DNA of 64,000 nucleotides from Phoronis australis (GCA_002633005.1 NMRA01000066.1:804407-868406); one strand, 5' to 3'; counted from the first letter of the stretch, positions 49,001-61,600 are shown. Notes: generated by a model from the letters alone, not told the origin. Program-made: numbers and translations.

Positions 49001-52000
49001 AACATACAAAGTCGGAACTAGTTTTAAATTGTCCTAATGAAAATGAAATGTGGTACGTGAAGCGTCCTTGTATATGACAGACTCATATTTTAAGAATGCA
49101 TTAAAGAACTGGTAAAAGACTCAGCATTTCTAGATGCTTGATTTCAGTAAGTGAGCCAAAAGATATTTATTCGGGGTCGAAGACGTTAAGCGTGGCAATT
49201 TCCAATCTGATTTTGAACAAATGTTGTGTACTCGACCTTCGCACAATCTCTGCCATTTCCAAGCCAGCACTCACTGTCATCTGTGCACAGTAAACGGTTT
49301 ACGTGCATATCTACATGTATTACCAAAGAGCGGTCGCTATTTCCGCAAACACTTTCTATATCCGCATATTCTCAGTTCCGTGTACTATATTTCTGCGTAA
49401 TCACTGAAGCCAAGAAATGTGCCTTAATTTCCTAGTTATTGCACAAGGTGTGTTCCGTAGACCCAAGACCGTCGCGTGGAAAGCTACTGCGATCGCTTGT
49501 AATGTGTAGCGGTACATGTATCTCGAGAAGACTAGCATAATCTTGCGTTTTTGCGAGTTTTTACGTGTATGGAACCCAATCCAGAAGTGCTACACCACTT
49601 ACCGTCTTCCGTTGTTTTGCAGGTGACGTAAGTGGGTTTCATAACTTGACCCATTTCAAGGTTTCTCAGGTTGTCCCATCCTATTCCAGGGAGAGCCTCA
49701 AATCCATAAATGCCTAAAAGAGAGAGACGATTTCTTGGTTAAATAATGCTTGTGTTCATTATGTTGGCCCAGGTACTTGTGATTACTTCTCTTGTGTTAT
49801 TAACTTAGTTATTGGGAAATTATACGTGTGAGTCAGTGAGTGGCAGGTAGTTCAACAAATTATTCATAATTTGTTCATTGTGTTGAAGAGCAGTTATCTG
49901 GGTGTCAAACAAGTTTTTAATTTACTCACCAGTCGATTCAAATATCTGTGTTTTGAAGTTTATGTACTGAAAACCGGATTATTTTTTGTGACCCAGGACT
50001 TACCAATCGGCCCTCTCATATGTCCAGGCAAAATTAAAGGACGCGCAAAGTTGAACGGGTCTTTCATCGCATGAACGCTGAAACCGGGAAATTGTTAATG
50101 AAAATTTGTGGGAAATGTTTCGAAGAAATCCTCAAAAAAGACTCGCATAGCCAGACTTATAATGTCATGACTGTAAACAAAGGTGTTTTACTCAATGTCG
50201 CTTCACAACCTGCACGTGCATATTAAATCAAGTGCAATCGTATTTAATAGAAACTGAATGTTCACTGCCTTAATTTTATCCCGGGGGGCGCACCACTATT
50301 TTTAGGACGTGGGTGCGGGGTAGGAAAATTAGGATTACCACTCTTTTAGACAGTGGGCACAAACATTAACACTCGATCGCATGTTTCTTTGTCTCTTCCA
50401 AAGTGACCCTCTTTGCAAATCTTTAAAGCGGAAGAAGCATTCGTTGTTTGGCAATGCGTGCGACCGTAAGGGGGCGCATTTAATTTGTACCTCCTGTATG
50501 CTTCGATGGAGNACACACGGCTAAGCTTATTACATTTACTGTATCAATGTACTCATCCTGCTAAGTTCTACAGTCCCGATAATCCTGAGGACCCTAGGCT
50601 CGCATTGTTCCCATTATTGAGGTTACATTGTTACTCCGTCTCGATGTTGGTTTTCTTGCGCATCATAATACGGGCGTAAACCCAAGTGCGCCGACACGAA
50701 AAAGTACACTTATTTTTTAGAAGATCAAATGTTCCATCACTAATGTCACTGTTTTGGTTGAGTCTAGGACAAATGGAAGCTTATGAATATTCGGACGAAG
50801 TAGTTTTGTAGATAATCGAGTGAAACCACACATTTTTTGCTTTCGACCCCATTCATCTTCGACATGTTTTCTGTAGAAAAAGAGGAAACATTAATTAATC
50901 GAACCAAGGGAATAAAGGGCGGGAAAACATCAAGACAGAGAAGTTTTGAGCCCAGTAATGGGGATCATATGTCTGCGGGAAAATCGGTTCGGAAAAGAGA
51001 GATGGGGTTGGGCCAGAGTACACTGCTACGGTCTGGTGTAAATTCAACTAGCTAATTGGAAGCCAAGCCAAATCTGCTACATAACATTCCCCGTAAAACA
51101 CACTCGTTTTACAAGTCAGGAAAATTATTTTTAAAAACGTTTATATATACCTATTCTTTCATGCGATTATAAACCTGCTACATACAAAATGCTTATGATC
51201 CTCCGCATCAGCTTCTACTTCAGGTCAGTGGCAAAAATAATTTTCATCGTTGGATATGCTATAAGAGAAATCTAAATTGGGGTGGCTCTTTTGACGAATG
51301 TAATACATGTACTTCAGTGCCCTCTGCCACCGTACTTTCTTATTATTCTCTGGATCTAGGTCACCACCTTTGACCTATTAGTAATTCTTAAGGTTATGTA
51401 GCGCGCTGTAAAATGGCCAACTTCCGAACATCATATCTACCAAACGGCTGATTGGATTCATGTGAAACTGTATACGGTATGCTGTGTGCACTGTTTTCAA
51501 AATGTTTATCAGAAATGGGACCTTTGTAATTTTAATGAAAAATTTATAAAGTTGCATAAAACGAAAATATTTTAGAAAACTGTAACAGCGTTTTCGAAAT
51601 CTTACCTTGAACATTTGTATCTAGTAAAATTTGATCGTCGTTTTGCTATCATTGTACCTCTTTTGCTAAATCTTTCCAAGACATGGTCACGTGACCCAAG
51701 TAATAAGAGATGGACAAACAGTCAAAAACTCCTTCTACAGGCTTTCTACTTTCATACAATGAATACAGTTTTAAAATCTCTAGCTTTTTTGGATATTTTG
51801 TTAAATGCGCAGAATTGTACATAAGCAATTACATGACCTTGACCAGCAAACTATACGTATTTTTCCAACTTTATTTATAGGCAGTCTGCTTACGTACACG
51901 CAACCTCGTGACTTCCATCATCAGACATCCGTGAGTCATTAACTTTGGCTTTTTCACTGCGCCATGCATAATCTTGTTATTTTGTGTGATACGATTTACG

Positions 52001-55000
52001 ATATTTAGTCTAGTGACTGCACATTGATCACGGTTTTATATGGACATGCCCAACACTAAGCTTCATAATTCACAATAGAAACGTACATGTGTACAGCGGA
52101 ATGAAATTTCTAAGAAAAAATACTATTCACGATTGCAAAATGTTCTTTGAAAAATGACACCACAGATCCGGGCTTTACTGAGAAAGGAAGCATTCTATTT
52201 GTACATACACATGTAGCATTTTTCCTTACACATGTACATGTATATACTTTGTAGAGTGTCACTTTACTATGAGGCTGTGACGAAAACGCTCATGATTGTT
52301 TGACTCAGTTGTATCTCACGAGACGTGATTAGTTTGCTGTAGGCACATTGCACATGCATGCAAAATATTAACAGTTTCATATGAAAGTGCAAACAGGGCA
52401 CGCAATCCTATAGAAGGCTGCTTTAAGCTACATGATTTTGCCCTGTTTGAGTGGCTCAAAACGAAATTGGAATTAAGCCGTTTACTCTCATAAAATAGAT
52501 TTCTGATAATCCTTACCGTGGTACTATTCTAGTTCTGTTTGCAACAAGAACGTGGAAATCTTCAGCTACTCATGAAAGCGCTTAAAAGAGTTTATTGCGA
52601 TTGACAACCAACTCTAAAATTGCGAATTAGAAAATTGCGCGTGCACACATGCATGTATTGCCTGTGAGTTAAGTTGCTAGCTCATCCGGCTACGGCTCAT
52701 TAAACCGTGAATTTTTTAATTTGTAGTAAGCACCACCAACATGTTGAGTGACTTCTTGGAGAACTGCGTGTACAAGGTTACTCAGGAAATAAACTATTTG
52801 CAAATAAATTGCATTGACATATATCAAGAAAATACTTCAACTGATACACTTAAAAGACGCATTGATGAACATATAAAAAACGAGCAATTCCAAATATTAC
52901 GAAATCGTTTTTTCATAGTGAAATAAACAAATAATGAAAATTGTGCTTAATTGTTTCATTAGGGTAACGATGAAATATGACCATACTCATTAAAAAATAG
53001 TCTCGCAAAACGAGACTTTCGTGAGAATGTAATGCACGGTAACTGGTTCTCGGATGGTATCCGCACACTTGAGGACCCGGGGTTGTTTGTAAATTTAGTA
53101 CTTCATTTGCATATTCAAAATCTAATGAGACTAGGCATCTTTCAGATCGGGTGAGGGGAGGTCATGTTTTTAAATCCCAAAGCGCTTCGGATAAAGAATC
53201 CTATGTTGACAACCAAGTAGCAGCGCAGTGCAGCTCTCAACACGCGGCTTAGTTACATACGTGTAGCTTCTAACCGGTCCCCGACGTACATTTACTCTAC
53301 AAATATAAACAGCTACACATATGCCGTTTTGGGGACCTCCACAAACGTTTTACTTCTTCGAAATTTGTTGAGTGGGCCCCCGTGCAACATCCTAGATACG
53401 CCAGGGAGTTATCATGTTTCCTACTATATGTTCTGTCAAATACATGTATTGTAGTGTGCACCAGTACGGTACGCAAACGCTGGACAATTACAACGAAACT
53501 AGTGAAATTTATAACAATAAAATCTCTTTGGTAAACGAAGATTAGTTGATTGCTTACGAAACTGAGTAGTTAATGTTAACCTTTTCCCACGAGTTTTAGA
53601 AAACAACTAATAATACTGCCGAAACTGAGAAGGCGACGCATCATTTACCTAGTTTGATTAACCAACGCCCACGTTGCTTTGTGGTTGCGATGGAAGAAAA
53701 GAAACGCAAACCAAAAGGATACAACAGGGAACACTGGAGGTTAGTTTTGATTGCTATACGGAGCTATTTGTCTAAAAAACATGTCATATTTTTGTGAAAC
53801 TATGTTCGTACAATTCACAGGGCTTTTGGGAGGAGTGAGAAAGCTCTAACCACGGCAGTTCCTTGCCTGTTAAAATCCGTTAAAATGGGGATTCGAGTTC
53901 AACGATGATTTTGTTTTCAGAGTACTAATTTGCAACTTGAAAATTAAGAATAAAAATGAATTTTGAAATGATCTCAATTTGGTCGAGTTGACTCTCTCAC
54001 TCGTCTGTCTGTGTCGAAAATAAAATAAGAATGAAGGGATTTATTGAGCCAAACTTAACACTTGTTAGACCGCAAACTGCCGCATCTGCAGGTTCTGTTG
54101 CAATCCTCACATGGCGGCAGTTTGTACAGACCTTCGACGCACAAATTGTCGTATAATAATTCGTTACAACCAATTTTGTTTTTTGGGGTTGCACAAACCG
54201 TGATAATCTTCACATGACGACAGCTCTATATGCAAAATTTAGATTGAGCACAAATTATCAAAATGTAAATAATCCACAACAATGTGCAGTAACAGGTTGT
54301 TTTCAATCTCGAACCGTTGACCATGGAGCTCTAGTTGAAAGAAGAGACAAGACCTCTGTCTCCCTTACCATTAAGATAGTGATATACATGTAGAGTCAAT
54401 TTAAAATAAAGCCAGGTTTTAGGGCCCTTGGTCCCCCACCCTACAGACACGACCACTTGCACCTACATTCTCAGTAAAAACGTGAATAACACCCTTACAC
54501 GGCATCCTAGGTCGGCCAGTGTTAACGGTTGCGACGGTGATGTCAGGTTACTAAAGGTGATTTGGACAACGTCTTCAACCAAGAACATCATCCCTACCAT
54601 AGCCCCTTCTCTCTTTGTTTTTAGACAACTACGGCTAGCAAAATGTCAGCTTTTATGGGTTGTCTTGAACACCTTTTGCTTTCGACGTGTGGTGCTTAGC
54701 TATATACACAAATCACAATGCAGGATAGTAGCTTCCTTATGAACATGCGCAGACAGACTTGGCGCCGGGACAAGAACGAGAGTTGGCGATTTGGAATCAA
54801 ATTACAAAAGCAAAACAGATTTGTATAGTTTTTAAAGCTCTGGTCAAGGCTAACGCCTTCTGAGAAAGTTTATCATATTCAACAATTATCCGAAAATGCG
54901 TTTTTGACCGTACGACAATGTCCTTCTAATCAAGAAGTTGAATTTTCTTTGAAATCTTACTCTTTATAGTCTAATATCCTGGAACACCTTAAACAAGGGC

Positions 55001-55394
55001 AAAAATAAACTCATTCAATGAGGTACCCCTGACGCAGATAAAAGAGGCGAAACATGTTTTATCATGAAAGAATTATTTAACGCCAAGGGCTTATGATGGT
55101 TTAACTACTCATTACCAAAAACTTAGGTATGCCATAAAATCAACCATGCGAAAGTTATTAACATTTGTACATGTAACTGTTACTCGCATACCTTTATGCA
55201 ACGGGAATAGTTGCGACTCGGTGTGAGTAGTTTTTTACGGTGTTCGTAGACGTACCTTTTTCAAGCTGGCAATTTCGCTTATCACCAACTGGAAACTTCT
55301 GTTGGTCTTTTACCAAGGCTGTTTCCTCTGTTGCGATTACATAACCTAGCACAGGAAAGGCCACAAGGGCAGCAGCGAGAGCGAAGCATTGCAT
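43098..55394 (-). CDS. mpeg1: Perforin-2 / macrophage-expressed gene 1 protein (gene D, 5 exons, 746 aa)
   Basis: Exons: 55394-55256, 49713-49603, 47483-47305, 46622-46176 and 44462-43098, with the same phases (1,1,0,0) and the same lengths of exons 2, 3 and 4 (111, 179, 447) as gene C, so this is a tandem duplicate. Signal peptide about 1-21; FPVGDKRNCQLEKG ends exon 1; [12 protein letters not shown] lies in exon 2; MACPF signature FGTHF at 209-213; Cys-rich perforin-2 region in exon 5; membrane helix about 690-714; tail of 32 residues with KGKRPNKK and YGSV (734-737). The juxtamembrane stalk is about 26 residues shorter than in gene C. Intron 1 is 5.5 kb. Both copies look intact, with no stop or frameshift, so both are probably functional. 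The 5' flank has kappaB-like and IRF-like sequences. Confidence 0.94.
45633..45843. mobile_element. Foldback element in intron 4 of perforin-2 gene D
   Basis: The whole 211 bp is an imperfect palindrome: TATCGTTAGCCAAACGG at the left is matched by the inverse of CCATTTGGCCAACGATA at the right, and TTACGCACATAAATTACGTG recurs inverted. The centre holds three near copies of GGCGTAAAGTAATTATTT. A flanking TA could be a target duplication. Confidence 0.85.
48266..48299. repeat. Perfect 13 bp hairpin in intron 2 of gene D
   Basis: TTTTACCCGACAA (48266-48278) and TTGTCGGGTAAAA (48287-48299) are exact reverse complements around an 8 nt loop. Confidence 0.85.
49449..49578. repeat. Foldback element of the GCGAGATATCGC family, copy in gene D intron 1
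   Basis: TGTTCCGTAGACCCAAGACC at the left and TTACGTGTATGGAACCC at the right form rough inverted ends, like the copies at 1468 and 55552. It ends about 25 bp from exon 2 of gene D. Confidence 0.4.
53693..53744 (+). CDS. Possible short first exon (plus strand, in intron 1 of gene D)
   Basis: ATGGAAGAAAAG opens MEEKKRKPKGYNREHWR and runs into AG|GTTAGT, a fair donor. The basic run looks protein-like, but no second exon was recognised, and the piece is short. It would be nested on the opposite strand inside gene D. Confidence 0.2.
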
Positions 55395-55448
55395 GTCTGC
55401 GCGATGACGATCTGGCTAATGCAGCAGATTGAGCGCAAGCCGGGTAGG

Positions 55449-55459
55449 CAAACCGAAAC
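55449..55459 (+). promoter_or_regulatory. IRF-like (ISRE-type) site upstream of perforin-2 gene D
   Basis: CAAACCGAAAC contains AANNGAAA, the IRF core, and is one base from GAAANNGAAAC. It lies 55-65 bp upstream of the gene D start codon and about 50 bp from the kappaB-like site. Confidence 0.4.
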
Positions 55460-55505
55460 CACGTTATTGTTTCAGGTCTAGTTTCAACGCGGAAGTTAAA
55501 TACTT

Positions 55506-55516
55506 GGGGAATTTTC
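55506..55516 (+). promoter_or_regulatory. kappaB/Rel-like site upstream of perforin-2 gene D
   Basis: GGGGAATTTTC lies 112-122 bp upstream of the gene D start codon. It fits the loose Rel/NF-kappaB pattern GGGRNWYYCC apart from the last positions. Position close to the start and the immune nature of the gene make it plausible; it is a short motif and could be chance. Confidence 0.4.
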
Positions 55517-55551
55517 ATACGTCACGTCGTTCAATTTTGCGGTATACCGGG

Positions 55552-55671
55552 GAGCGTTCCGTAAAAGTGAGAACATCACCATATAACACAAGAGTTGGCG
55601 AGATATCGCCATGCACCGCAAACAAAGCACGTGGTCGCTATTATTATCTGGCTTCCTACGGAACTCAACCC
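55552..55671. repeat. Foldback element of the GCGAGATATCGC family, upstream of gene D
   Basis: Ends GAGCGTTCCGTAAAAG and TTCCTACGGAACTCAACCC; the core reads GGCGAGATATCGCC followed by AAAGCACGTGGTCGC. It lies about 160 bp upstream of the gene D start codon, just beyond the kappaB-like site. Confidence 0.5.
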
Positions 55672-55707
55672 GGATATTTACTCGTCACTATTCTAAGCAC
55701 GAAAATC

Positions 55708-55899
55708 ATGAAATGGCTATTAACTGTTATATCAGTATGCCTTGCCTTGATAGCTACTGGTATTGTACCACCACCGAAAATTGAGACACTGCCAGCAATT
55801 CATCTGACGCAGCTAAATTTTGGAGCCGATGCGCAACTCTGGTGGGAAAATTGGTTTCTTGAAACTCTTCTTATACTTTCGAATGTCCAGATAATCTGA
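55708..55899 (+). CDS. Possible small secreted protein or signal-peptide exon upstream of gene D
   Basis: A 63-residue ORF begins MKWLLTVISVCLALIATG, a textbook signal peptide, followed by IVPPPKIETLP and a Trp-rich stretch (LWWENW). It starts 313 bp from the gene D start codon and points away from it, so the two could share a promoter region. No family was recognised and no downstream exon identified; the frame also extends upstream without an ATG signal. Confidence 0.3.
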   Translation: MKWLLTVISVCLALIATGIVPPPKIETLPAIHLTQLNFGADAQLWWENWFLETLLILSNVQII

Positions 55900-56999
55900 T
55901 TAAGTGTGGAAATAATTCATTTTACCTCATAAATAAAATACACAATGTCGTCTATGAATCATCCCACTTTCGCACTATACATGAACAGTCATGTAAAGGT
56001 GAACCCAAATGAGCCCTTAACAATAGAAAATAACCTTGCCCGTCCTCCACATGGCAACACTATAATAACTTAAAAGGATGTCAAATCCGATTTAGACCAG
56101 TTGACTGGCTATCAATTAGTACCGTCTTCTTTTGTGTGTTATAGGCTGTACGTTACGTTGTAGTTTACATATCGAGAGAATGTTAAACTGTGTGCCACCG
56201 CTTTGGCTCCCAAGTTGATAAATTGTGTCACGTGATACTAATGCGCTCTGTACTGTGTCTTAATATTTGAGCATAGTTATACAGTGAAAATATGAAAGTG
56301 AAAGTGGCTGTGCATTTTTTTATCAGACTGTGCTCGAATACATTATAGTTTTCGCAACGGTGTCGATAAATTCAAAGTGCTTTGTAAATACAATGAACTA
56401 AATTAAAAGGCTTGCTCAGTTAACTAGAAACTTGTTATCTTTAGTACCACAATTTTGCAAAATTTTCACGCAATGATTCTGGACTTGGTGAGTTGGAACT
56501 CGCTTCTTTAATTCTTGCGATCAAGTGAGTAAAAATGGTTGATTCGGGTTGTGGAACATATCGTTTTGAACTTTGCCTCACTCCTGCGTTCAATGAAAAG
56601 ATGTTAGCTTGCACTTGACTTTTCAAAAAAAGATTTACATCCGAATTTGTGCGAGCGTCCTAATCGGTCTATTTGTTTTTTTTTTCCTTTTTGATTGAAC
56701 AAAGATTTTAGAAAAGAACCCATAGATATGCATCATTTGACAAAATATGAAGAGTCTTTATAAAGAAAAAGACTGGGATAATTACTTTTTAACCTTAAAA
56801 GTCAAACTTGTGGGTGATGTTAACGTAACTACCTAAGCATATGGTTTAGAAAGTTTTAAAGGTTTAATGCAAGTGCCTACAACATTTACGTACACATGTT
56901 AGCACATGCACTCGAAGTCCAAATTAAAGGGCATAATATGTGAATTATGTATAGTTGAACTTGTGTATTTTACGGGTAAGTGAGGTTATACATGCGCGC

Positions 57000-57052
57000 A
57001 CCTAGGGGGTGGGGCTCGGGGGGACTCGAACGACCACCCCCCCCCCCCATTT
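57000..57052. repeat. Fragment of the GC-rich CAGTGGCGGAT element with a C12 run
   Basis: ATGCGCGCACCTAGGGGGT, GGGCTCGGGGGG and a 12 C run repeat the inner part of the element at 14612-14920. Confidence 0.4.
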
Positions 57053-58325
57053 GGCAAAGTAGACAAAAAGGTCCCACTCAGAGAAACAAAACTGAGGGAA
57101 AATAGAAAACGAGACAAAAGTCCACTAAGAGGGAACTACCAAAATTCGACAAATGCACAATTCATAACCATGAACGCAACCAATGAAACTTAGTAAAATG
57201 TCCACATTCTCACAAGCGCTCATTTTTAGGCTATATAAATTAGGCCAATTGGCATCACATCCTCGTTGAGTATACAATATTAAGTTTTTGTATTACTTGT
57301 GAACAGGAAACAAAAAATATAAATTACAATTTTGGGTATCTCGGCAGCAAATTTTCCTTGATACTATTAGAGCGTCTATATATATCTACAAGGCTATAGA
57401 ATTGGATGTGAACAATTTTCGTAAAGCCAAGAATTGAAATTAAAAGATTTACTTCACAGATTTCCATCTTCATCGTGACATACTACATGGTCATAAAACA
57501 TACAAAAATCGAATTCAGATTTTATAGCGAAAAAAGATGGTGCAATTTCAAACTTTTGCTTTCAAGTATTTTGTGCGTATATCAGTCTATTTTGTCTTTT
57601 GCCGTTCTTGTTGTCGAGTGTAAGAAAGGCTAAACATGTTTCAAGATAAAATGATAAGAAGAGCACCTTTTTACACGAGACAAATGCTGTATCAGTGAAA
57701 CTTGTTAAATGTGACGATGTGGAAGTTCTCAATTTATTAAACATCCACTTCCGTTCCGGGAAAATCCCAACGATATACATTGTATTATTTGCTTGTAAAG
57801 ACTTTGGACCAAGTTATTTGTGACAGAAATTCAACGACAGAATAGATAACTCGACGTTTTATCCACCTTTTCTTAGTATGGTGGTAAGCATTGCCAATAT
57901 CCCGACAAACAATGACTCGAGTTATTACTCTTTAAAAAAACTCTTCTTGGTGTAATTCGCTCCGTTGGCAAAATGTCACATCCACCAGTTGGTACATTTT
58001 TCTCCCACACATTGTGCTTAAAACCCAATTTCCTTCAGGTGTGTAAACTGAAATGTGTGCAGGATCAAATTTGGTTGATAAAATCGCGCGCCCTTCAGGG
58101 CTTTTCGACCTTCAAATGAAATGTGGAGACAACCGTCAACAAATGGCAAAGAAATGCCATCACTATCCCAACGATTTAACAGTTTTGAGTGCTCAATAGG
58201 TGATTTCTGCTGTGAATTTCACACCCACAGTCACAGTAATATAAAAATTGTCGCATAAACGCATTCAAATTTTACCCCTTACACATAGATACATTTGCAT
58301 GTACAAATACATACTGGTATATACA

Positions 58326-58328
<3 letters not shown>

Positions 58329-58406
<78 letters not shown>
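58329..58406. repeat. (AT)n microsatellite
   Basis: About 38 uninterrupted AT units just beyond the 3' end of the EFCAB10-like gene. Confidence 0.95.
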
Positions 58407-58492
58407 CACAGACTAGAGGCAGGCAATTTCATGTGTTAACTTGATGGTCAGTGCACTGCTTCAGAATGATTATCTGAATGTATAAACATAAA

Positions 58493-58498
58493 TTTATT
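58493..58498 (-). terminator. Candidate polyadenylation signal, EFCAB10-like gene
   Basis: AATAAA on the minus strand about 155 bp after the stop codon, before the AT microsatellite. Confidence 0.45.
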
Positions 58499-58651
58499 TT
58501 AAAATAAAACTATATACAACAATATCAATACAATTTTCACAATGTCGTCAGTCTCCACTCTCATCACATGAGTTGTATGCACAGTGCATTGCTACAGTCT
58601 TTATATCCAGGCTTCCACCACATAAACAGTAATTTTGTTCTTCTGCTCTCA

Positions 58652-61600
58652 TCACTCTGCAAATGTGGCAGAGGCGTGTGCCAGGCCTTGCTTTCTGAAA
58701 AATAAAAAGTTTGGAAGATTTAACACAACAGAGAAATTGGGCTAACATAATGCTAGATTTACCATCATTTTGGACAATTAGAGCAGTTATCATTTGAGTC
58801 CAAAAAGCCATTTACGAAATATGACATTTCAAATTTATCCCAATTTTGACATTTTTCTAGGCCTAATACATGTATACTCTCCCATTCAAATTTCACTGCA
58901 TTCTTTGGTGGCATTAACATCATTCTGATACGCAGTGAAATGCACAAGTCAAGTTGCCCCGTGGAGATGCTCAAGCACTTTATATAGACTGGGAAAAATC
59001 AACAAAGGAACAGCAATTGCAATTCACATTAACTCTCTTTTAATTTGTATCAGTTGAGGGAATATTCGCCATTCAACCAGGAAAAAGTTAAATGACACAT
59101 GTAGTGTTTATAGTCCACAGTGTCTCTGAGAAGGAAACAATGTTGCCACAACCTTTATCTCTGTTTCCTGATCCTCAAATAAAAGCCTAGCCAATTATAA
59201 AACTCAAGCCGTTTAATTTGTCAAGAGTAATCTCAACCAGCAAGAAGCATTCATACAACTGTGATAACATTATAACATTTATATATCTGAAACCAAATAA
59301 TGCCCCGTTAGTCTCCTTAACTCTTAAAAGTTTGAAGCACATTTGGAAACACAATAGAATATGTGCAAGGGTAATTGTAACCCTATCTATTATTCAGAGA
59401 ACCTGAGCATTCCTAAGATTAGTCAACCAATAGCTGTGGGAAAGACTACCAAACATGAGAAACAGGATACATGTTGTGACTCAGTGAGACAGTGTTTAGC
59501 TGATTAGGTAATGCATTGGTCTTCAAAGGCAGGTAACAGTTGAGCAAAAACATGGAAGACGGTGCAATTTTGGCTGAAGCAGTAAAATTGGGCTAGTAGT
59601 CATGTCAATAATTGAACAATGACACTTGGCTTACCTCAAAATCCAACTGCTGCCTGGTGGTTTGGTAATTGGCCCAGCAGAATTAATGAGGAACATATAC
59701 CGTAATTGCGATATTAAACAAGTGTTTTAGGTAGTAAAAGTCGCATTCCTAGTCAAATTTTCAAAAAATTCAAAAACCTAATCATGTGTGCTTTTCAAGA
59801 AGTATTTAAAAACGCTATTTACAAACCTTAAAAACACTATTGTCTCCTCTACAGTGTTTATGATGGTCTAATTATCTAGATAATGATAAAAAACTGAGGT
59901 GACTTAGTTAACCACAACAGCATGGTGTCTTTGATCTGAACCAGCAAATTCTGCAGCACACAAACCGGTCGAGATCCCCAATCTAAACCAATTAGCGTAT
60001 CAACGTAGGATTCTTTTCATGGTTATAGCCTTAAAACACAAACTCACAGGACTCTACCTTACTGAATTTGCCAGCAAAAGGAACTATTTAGTAAAAAGGG
60101 TGCAAGTGGGCTGGTGCATTTTGAAGTGGACCAAGTATGTATCTTAGGCCCAAGCCAAGGCCAACTGCACTGACCAAAAAGATTCATGAGTAGACAATCA
60201 ATCTGCTTGTTTTCCAGACGAAGTCGGCAAAGTTGCTAATGCCTGTGTAGAGTAGATGCTTTTTAGGTAAGAGCACATGAAAATTAAGCAACTTTCCTCT
60301 CAAGCATATGATGTGTTGATTAAGTACTGTAGTATGTTGTAAACTAGACCGTTAGATGAATGTCTACTAAATATACAACATGGAGTCTCAGCTTCCATGC
60401 TGCATTGAAGTTTGAGCATGTCATTTGGCTTGTAAGAGTAAGAATATGTAGGACCTTTTTGGCAAGTCTGTGTCATTAGTCAAATATCTACAGATCAACA
60501 GATTTTAGCACATTGAAAGTATTATTTTTTTAAAGTAGAAAGACTGAAGAATTTGATTTTTTTTTTACTTTTTACTAATATGCCAATAATAGGAACATGT
60601 GACCGTGTCCTTTTAGAAAAATCTAGCAAAAAACAAAGGCACATTGACAGCAAAACAAAGGTATCAACAGCGTGATCAAATTTTGTTTGTTATAAATCTT
60701 AAGGATGAAATCTCAAACCGCTGTCACAGTTACCTAAACTATCATCATTTCTTCTTGCAAACTCAGTTTTTTTCATGAAAATCATAAAAGTCCTCTTTTT
60801 CATATTCCCTCATGTAAAAGTGAAAGACTTTAAAAACAACTCGTATGAGCGCTTTGTAAAAGTGTATGAAGCATAGTATCCGAGTCAGACCGGCCATTTC
60901 TGAGACGATGTTCCAACCACGGTTACCTAAATCTGGACATTTTGAGGGATTCTAAATAACCTTATAACCCTAAAAAGGGTTACAAGCCATTAGGAAATCT
61001 TGCATTAACATATCAGAATTTACTTACGCTTCTCTTGTAAATATATCTACGGAGATTTTATCCACATCACAACCTGATGGGTTCTGGTCGTACTTTTCCA
61101 CACCAAGAGTTTTCATGGCTGAAGAGATGAAGTAAAATAAAAGTAAAGATAAAATTTAGGCAAAGAATAAAAACATAAACTTAATGAAATGCACACATAT
61201 GTCATGAAACTAAGATAAGGCAATAATCTAAGAAGACATTCGTAGTGCTTCCAGGATGGTTTTAACAATTAGTGGAAATCGCGAGCTTAAATAGTTAGCA
61301 CTGTATAAACACTGGAATGACTACTACCAATACAACCAATGTTGTCATAACATACCTCATTACCATTATTACAATTAAAGTTTTCATTATCAAAATTCAT
61401 TATTATTAATATCATTCTTCACAAATGAAATTCACAAAAATCTGTGAAATTAAAAGCTGTGTGTAATGCACTATTCTTACTTTAATGGTACAAATTTCCA
61501 AACTGTGTTTTGCTTCTCTAAATATAACAGGTGACAGTATTACACTCATCTGTGACATAATAAAGAACTTAGCACTTTAAAATGTCACAGACAGCAGTGT

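Larger units (their letters stand above)
44463..55255 (-). other. Introns of gene D
   Basis: Introns 44463-46175 (foldback element at 45633), 46623-47304, 47484-49602 (hairpin at 48266, foldback copy, and a GC-enriched patch at 48632-49021 open in several frames) and 49714-55255 (5.5 kb; the n base near 50512, and the short plus-strand exon candidate at 53693). Confidence 0.6.
55395..58651. other. Spacer between gene D and the EFCAB10-like gene
   Basis: Gene D promoter with kappaB-like and IRF-like sites, a foldback copy, the plus-strand signal-peptide ORF at 55708, a GC-rich element fragment at 57000, the AT microsatellite and the 3' UTR of the EFCAB10-like gene. Nothing else was seen. Confidence 0.6.
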
